Below, in pieces: positions 32,865 through 35,263 of a stretch of 35,263 nt of DNA (positions are counted from its first letter, which is position 1; each line of letters starts with the position of its first letter). The DNA comes from an uncultured Lachnospiraceae bacterium (GTDB lineage: Bacteria; Bacillota; Clostridia; Lachnospirales; Lachnospiraceae). Position numbers and translations under genes: made by a program. A model generated the notes under the pieces. It did no database searches, was not told where the DNA came from, and worked only from the letters and a program-made list of their open reading frames with translations. The DNA lies in the NCBI GenBank assembly GCA_910584965.1, contig CAJUDZ010000030.1, positions 1-35,263 on the forward strand. The letters run 5' to 3'.

Positions 32865-33119
32865 TTGAAAGAAGAGATGAATCCATTCTTTTTAGCGGTA
32901 GCGGAACTGGCAGAGAACAGGGGGTTTGAAGTCGACGGCGTAAGAGGAGGAGCCTTGAACCTAAACTTAAATGGAGAGTTTGCGGCAGCGGTTGATGAAA
33001 CCGGCGCAATGAACTACCATCCGTACAAAGAGGTTTTCGATATGATGGATGAGGTAGCAAAGTTGCGGGAAGAGATTCCCGGTGAAGAACCAGAGGAAGG
33101 AATGAAGCTGAATATGTAA
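32865..33119 (+). CDS. Hypothetical accessory protein with TTG start, 84 aa
   Basis: 84 residues, acidic, start (M)KEEMNPFFLAVAELAE then FEVDGVRGGALNLNLNGEFA and a Glu-rich tail. A near-perfect AAGGAGGTGG (32848-32857) precedes TTG 32865 by seven bases, so I choose this over the ATG at 32679, which lies inside the recombinase gene. I do not recognise the family. Proteins of this size are common next to recombinase genes in Clostridia elements, but no function is implied. Confidence 0.6.
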   Translation: MKEEMNPFFLAVAELAENRGFEVDGVRGGALNLNLNGEFAAAVDETGAMNYHPYKEVFDMMDEVAKLREEIPGEEPEEGMKLNM

Positions 33120-33152
33120 TCACTATGAAACGGCGGGGAGGAAGGAGGGTAC

Positions 33153-33865
33153 ATACCAATAAAAAGTGGAACTGAAGTAACTTATGATGGTAGGAAATAT
33201 ATTTCCCTCCGGGAACTCTGCAGGGATTTAAGCCTTCCATATTCTCAGGTTATGCATAAGTATTACCGGACCAAGAGCATTGAGGAGTCAGTTGAATGGG
33301 CAAAAAAAGTGCAGGTAAGGAAAGCGGGATTTGTCCTGTGGGGGCGGCAGTATGATACGCTGAATGATATCGCTAAGGCATTCGGGCTGAATACGGGTTC
33401 CCTGCGTGTGCGGGTTGCCGGAGGAAAAGCACTGGCGGAAACTGTTTCGGAAATGCTTGAAAAGGATACCATCCTGTTCCGCGGCAGGGAATATGCCGGA
33501 ATAGCTTCCCTCGCGGCGGCATATGGACATGACAGTGCCTTAATAAGTGACAGGCTGATATATGGGATGACGCTAGAGCGGGCATTGTCCCAGCCTATCC
33601 GCCGGATGGACAGGCCGGAATTTGCAATCGAATACGATGGGAAGACGTATGCAAGCAAGCGGCAGCTGTCCCGCGAGATCGGGCTCAGTACGGGCTGCAT
33701 CCATGAGATGATGGTCAATAATAACCTTGATTTTGAGACGGCAGTGGATATCCTTCTGGAAACAAAAGACCGAATAGGAATCCCCAGAGAAAAAATGATA
33801 TCCGGGCTTCCGGTCTGCATCATTGACGGAAGGACATACAGGACGGTACAGGAGGTGGCACGTCA
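33153..33865 (+). pseudogene. Tandem HTH-like repeat protein, start codon lost and truncated by a recombinase remnant
   Basis: The frame is open from 33129. It shows about five copies of a ~45-residue unit of the form (Y/W)DG(R/K)xYxSLxxLxxxxGL...: VTYDGRKYISLRELCRDL, VLWGRQYDTLNDIAKAFGL, ILFRGREYAGIASLAAAYG, IEYDGKTYASKRQLSREIGL and CIIDGRTYRTVQEVARH. The first unit has no ATG, GTG or TTG before it: the position after AAGGAGG (33142-33148) is ATA CCA (33153), and the first ATG is 33252, inside unit 1. The fifth unit breaks where the recombinase remnant starts. The unit resembles NUMOD1/IENR-type modular DNA-binding repeats, an inference. Translation from 33252 could still give a shortened protein (to 34001) ending in a foreign frame. 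Confidence 0.6.
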
Positions 33866-34266
33866 TCCGGGTAATCGGCAGCTACGGCAGGGAACAGCAG
33901 CCAGACGAATACACGGACAGGATAAAAGCAAAACAGGAAGAGATGGTCGCCCTGATTGCGGAGAACGCCAAGACCGGCGCCTACACGCAGGAGTTCGATG
34001 AACGCTACCGCAGGATCGCGGAAGAGATCAATGCCCTGAAAGAAGAACAGGCGGAGGCAGAGAAAAAGAAAAGACTGGCGGAAAACTATGAACAGCGGGT
34101 GAAGGACATGGACGCATTCCTGAGCGGGAACAGCAGCCAGATACCAGAATTTGATAATGACCTTGTCAGAAGGCTGGTTGCAAGTATCAGGGTAATATCG
34201 GCGGACAGGATACAGATACAGTTCCAGTCCGGTATCGTCATGGAACAGGAGATCGGGAATGAGTAA
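33866..34266 (+). pseudogene. C-terminal remnant of a second large serine recombinase
   Basis: In the frame ending at 34266 the protein reads QQPDEYTDRIKAKQEEM, a coiled coil (NALKEEQAEAEKKKRLAENY) and LVRRLVASIRVISADRIQIQ with FQSGIVMEQE, the usual C-terminal end of TnpX-type recombinases. The resolvase domain, recombinase domain and zinc ribbon are absent. It begins at the break in the repeat protein, in a different frame. This is the scar of an older element or of a deletion, separate from the intact recombinase at 31,010. Confidence 0.75.
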
Positions 34267-34357
34267 ACCGGGGCAGGGATGACAACAGAATAAAGAGCGT
34301 TGTTCCTGCCGGTCTGCGGTAAGAATAAAATGCCTGTCGGGGGACGGGTGTTTTATT
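34267..34357 (+). terminator. Two strong hairpins behind the recombinase remnant
   Basis: ACCGG..GGCAGG..ACAAC pairs with GTTGT.CCTGCCGGT (34267-34313). AATAAAATGCCTGTC then pairs over its whole 15 bases, with G-U pairs, with GACGGGTGTTTTATT (34324-34338/34343-34357) around GGGG. The second looks like a terminator. Confidence 0.7.
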
Positions 34358-34397
34358 GTTGGCGCAGAAAGAGATAAAGGAATGGAGAGGTGAGAAG

Positions 34398-34511
34398 ATG
34401 GGTTTTGTAACGGGGTTAGTGGGGAGGTATATGATATTTACGGCTGTGGCTTTTGTGGTTGGCGGAGTTATGGGGTGGTTTCTTGATACAAGGAGCGATG
34501 AGGAAGCATAG
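34398..34511 (+). CDS. Single-span membrane peptide, 37 aa
   Basis: MGFVTGLVGRYMIFTAVAFV then VGGVMGWFLDTRSDEEA: one hydrophobic helix (about 12-30) with an acidic tail. GAGAGGTGAGAAG just before the ATG gives a usable ribosome site. The size resembles small phage and plasmid membrane peptides. No function can be assigned. Confidence 0.55.
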   Translation: MGFVTGLVGRYMIFTAVAFVVGGVMGWFLDTRSDEEA

Positions 34512-34641
34512 GATTATTTGACGGGAAAAAGGCATTGAAATAAATTTTTAAGACAAAATTTCCTTTTTGCATAATCAATTGGAAGAGTGGTATAGTATTT
34601 TATAGCATATAATATAGATGGTAAAATATATTTGGAATTTG

Positions 34642-34670
34642 TTGTTGAGAATAAAGATATATGCTATACT
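34642..34670 (+). promoter_or_regulatory. Candidate promoter of the toxin-antitoxin pair
   Basis: TTGTTG (34642-34647), 17 bases, then TATACT (34665-34670) with extended TGC, 29 bases before the antitoxin ATG. A second possible promoter (TTGCAT...TATAGT) lies about 60 bases upstream in the same A+T-rich gap. Confidence 0.5.
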
Positions 34671-34698
34671 GTAACTGATTAGAAAGGGTGTGATTAAT

Positions 34699-34863
34699 AT
34701 GTTAGCAACCAAACCGCAAATAACTACAGAAACATCGGATTCTGCAAAACTGGAGTTATATAGATTAATTGGCGAAGGCTATAAAGCAATGCAGGAAGGC
34801 AGAACCAGTACAATTGAAGAAGTAAGGGAAAAACTGGAAAAGAGGAGAAAAGAACGTGGCTAG
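34699..34863 (+). CDS. Antitoxin of a ParE/RelE-type pair, 54 aa
   Basis: 54 residues beginning MLATKPQITTETSDSAKLEL, with a helical middle (YRLIGEGYKAMQEGR) and basic end (EVREKLEKRRKERG). AGAAAGGGTG precedes the ATG by nine bases. It overlaps the toxin start by eight bases, the usual antitoxin-first, coupled order. Its likely job is to bind and neutralise the downstream toxin and repress the operon. It is too short to name a DNA-binding family with confidence. Confidence 0.75.
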   Translation: MLATKPQITTETSDSAKLELYRLIGEGYKAMQEGRTSTIEEVREKLEKRRKERG

Positions 34864-35170
34864 GGTGGTATTTACTGAGCCGGCGGAATATGACCTGCTG
34901 GACATAGAATACTATATTTTTGTTGATCTTTGTAACCCACAGGCGGCGCAGAGGATATCCGATGGCATTTTAGGTGCAGCAGGTAAACTGGCAGAATATC
35001 CGGAAGGACACCCGTTAGTAGGAGATGAATTACTGGGGCGTATGGGGATACGCATAACATACTTTGATAACTACAACATTTTCTATTATTATGATATGCA
35101 AAATGATATAGTATACATAGTCAGAGTTTTGTATAATAAGGCTGATTGGCAGAACATTCTCAAAAGATAA
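34856..35170 (+). CDS. ParE/RelE-superfamily toxin, 104 aa
   Basis: 104 residues, start GTG within the antitoxin gene. The pattern RVVFTEPAEYDLLDIEYYI, QRISDGILGAAGKLAEYPEG and the ending VYIVRVLYNKADWQNIL is characteristic of the RelE/ParE fold. RelE members cleave mRNA on the ribosome, ParE members poison gyrase; the sequence does not decide which, though the VRVLY..ADW ending is closer to ParE. The pair appears intact at the edge of a degraded accessory block, consistent with addiction-type persistence. Confidence 0.85.
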   Translation: MARVVFTEPAEYDLLDIEYYIFVDLCNPQAAQRISDGILGAAGKLAEYPEGHPLVGDELLGRMGIRITYFDNYNIFYYYDMQNDIVYIVRVLYNKADWQNILKR

Positions 35171-35263
35171 ATTAACAGTAGTTTGAATGATACCCCCAAA
35201 TTTATAAGGAGGCCGCTGAAAAACATTCTATTTTTTGATATTAAATTATTGATGTACGCAAAA

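Noticed and set aside
33125..33175. Small ATG frame (33125) that could be joined to the repeat protein by a frameshift at AATAAAAAG
   Set aside because: The required shift is +1 and there is no slippery +1 signal; the peptide is mostly encoded by the ribosome-site purines.
35171..35263. Last 93 bases after the toxin
   Set aside because: A+T-rich with no readable gene, terminator or promoter; it runs off the window.

Overview
The window looks like a chromosomal segment of a Gram-positive, low-to-mid G+C anaerobe of the Clostridia, most likely Lachnospiraceae. This is inferred from the gene families (class II galT, DUF4080-type B12/radical SAM protein, YhaM, MutS2, VanW protein, RlmD), strong AGGAGG ribosome binding sites and closely packed housekeeping genes. 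No species can be named from the sequence alone.

Positions 1-24,900 are ordinary core genome. The window opens inside a tRNA-Gly(TCC) gene with its terminator. A galactose module follows: an AraC regulator, galK and class II galT, then a HAD phosphatase on the other strand. Next come a Gfo/Idh/MocA oxidoreductase, an XRE regulator, a radical SAM protein overlapping nth, a DEDDh exonuclease, a 35-residue single-span membrane peptide, a VanW-family protein, a HypE-like AIR-synthase-fold protein, an Lrp/AsnC regulator overlapping an aminotransferase, and trmL. On the minus strand lie mutS2 and a two-component response regulator and kinase. Finally there are a catalytically degenerate HtrA-like PDZ protein, a YhaM-type exoribonuclease and rlmD.

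From about 24,900 to 32,700 the base composition becomes visibly more A+T-rich and the gene set changes to that of an integrative and mobilizable element (IME). rlmD carries an extra tail of about 93 residues. After it come a structured non-coding segment, an XRE regulator, a secreted Gly/Ser-rich repeat protein, an unknown 267-residue protein, two small conserved-looking proteins, an FtsK/SpoIIIE-type coupling ATPase, a MOBT (Tn916 Orf20/NicK-like) relaxase, a 37-residue peptide and a large serine recombinase. No type IV secretion genes are present, so transfer would depend on a helper element. The recombinase's last codons (SHVEV...) echo the RlmD sequence HVET at the other edge. I read this as the two ends of an insertion into the 3' end of rlmD.

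From 32,700 to the end is a second, degraded accessory block. It holds an 84-residue protein with a TTG start, a protein of four to five tandem HTH-like repeats with no normal start codon, the C-terminal remnant of another serine recombinase, strong hairpins, a 37-residue membrane peptide and an antitoxin/ParE-RelE toxin pair.

The points I find most worth checking are the rlmD chimera and recombinase-end mimicry, the candidate oriT, the secreted cargo protein, the dead HtrA protein and the broken repeat protein.
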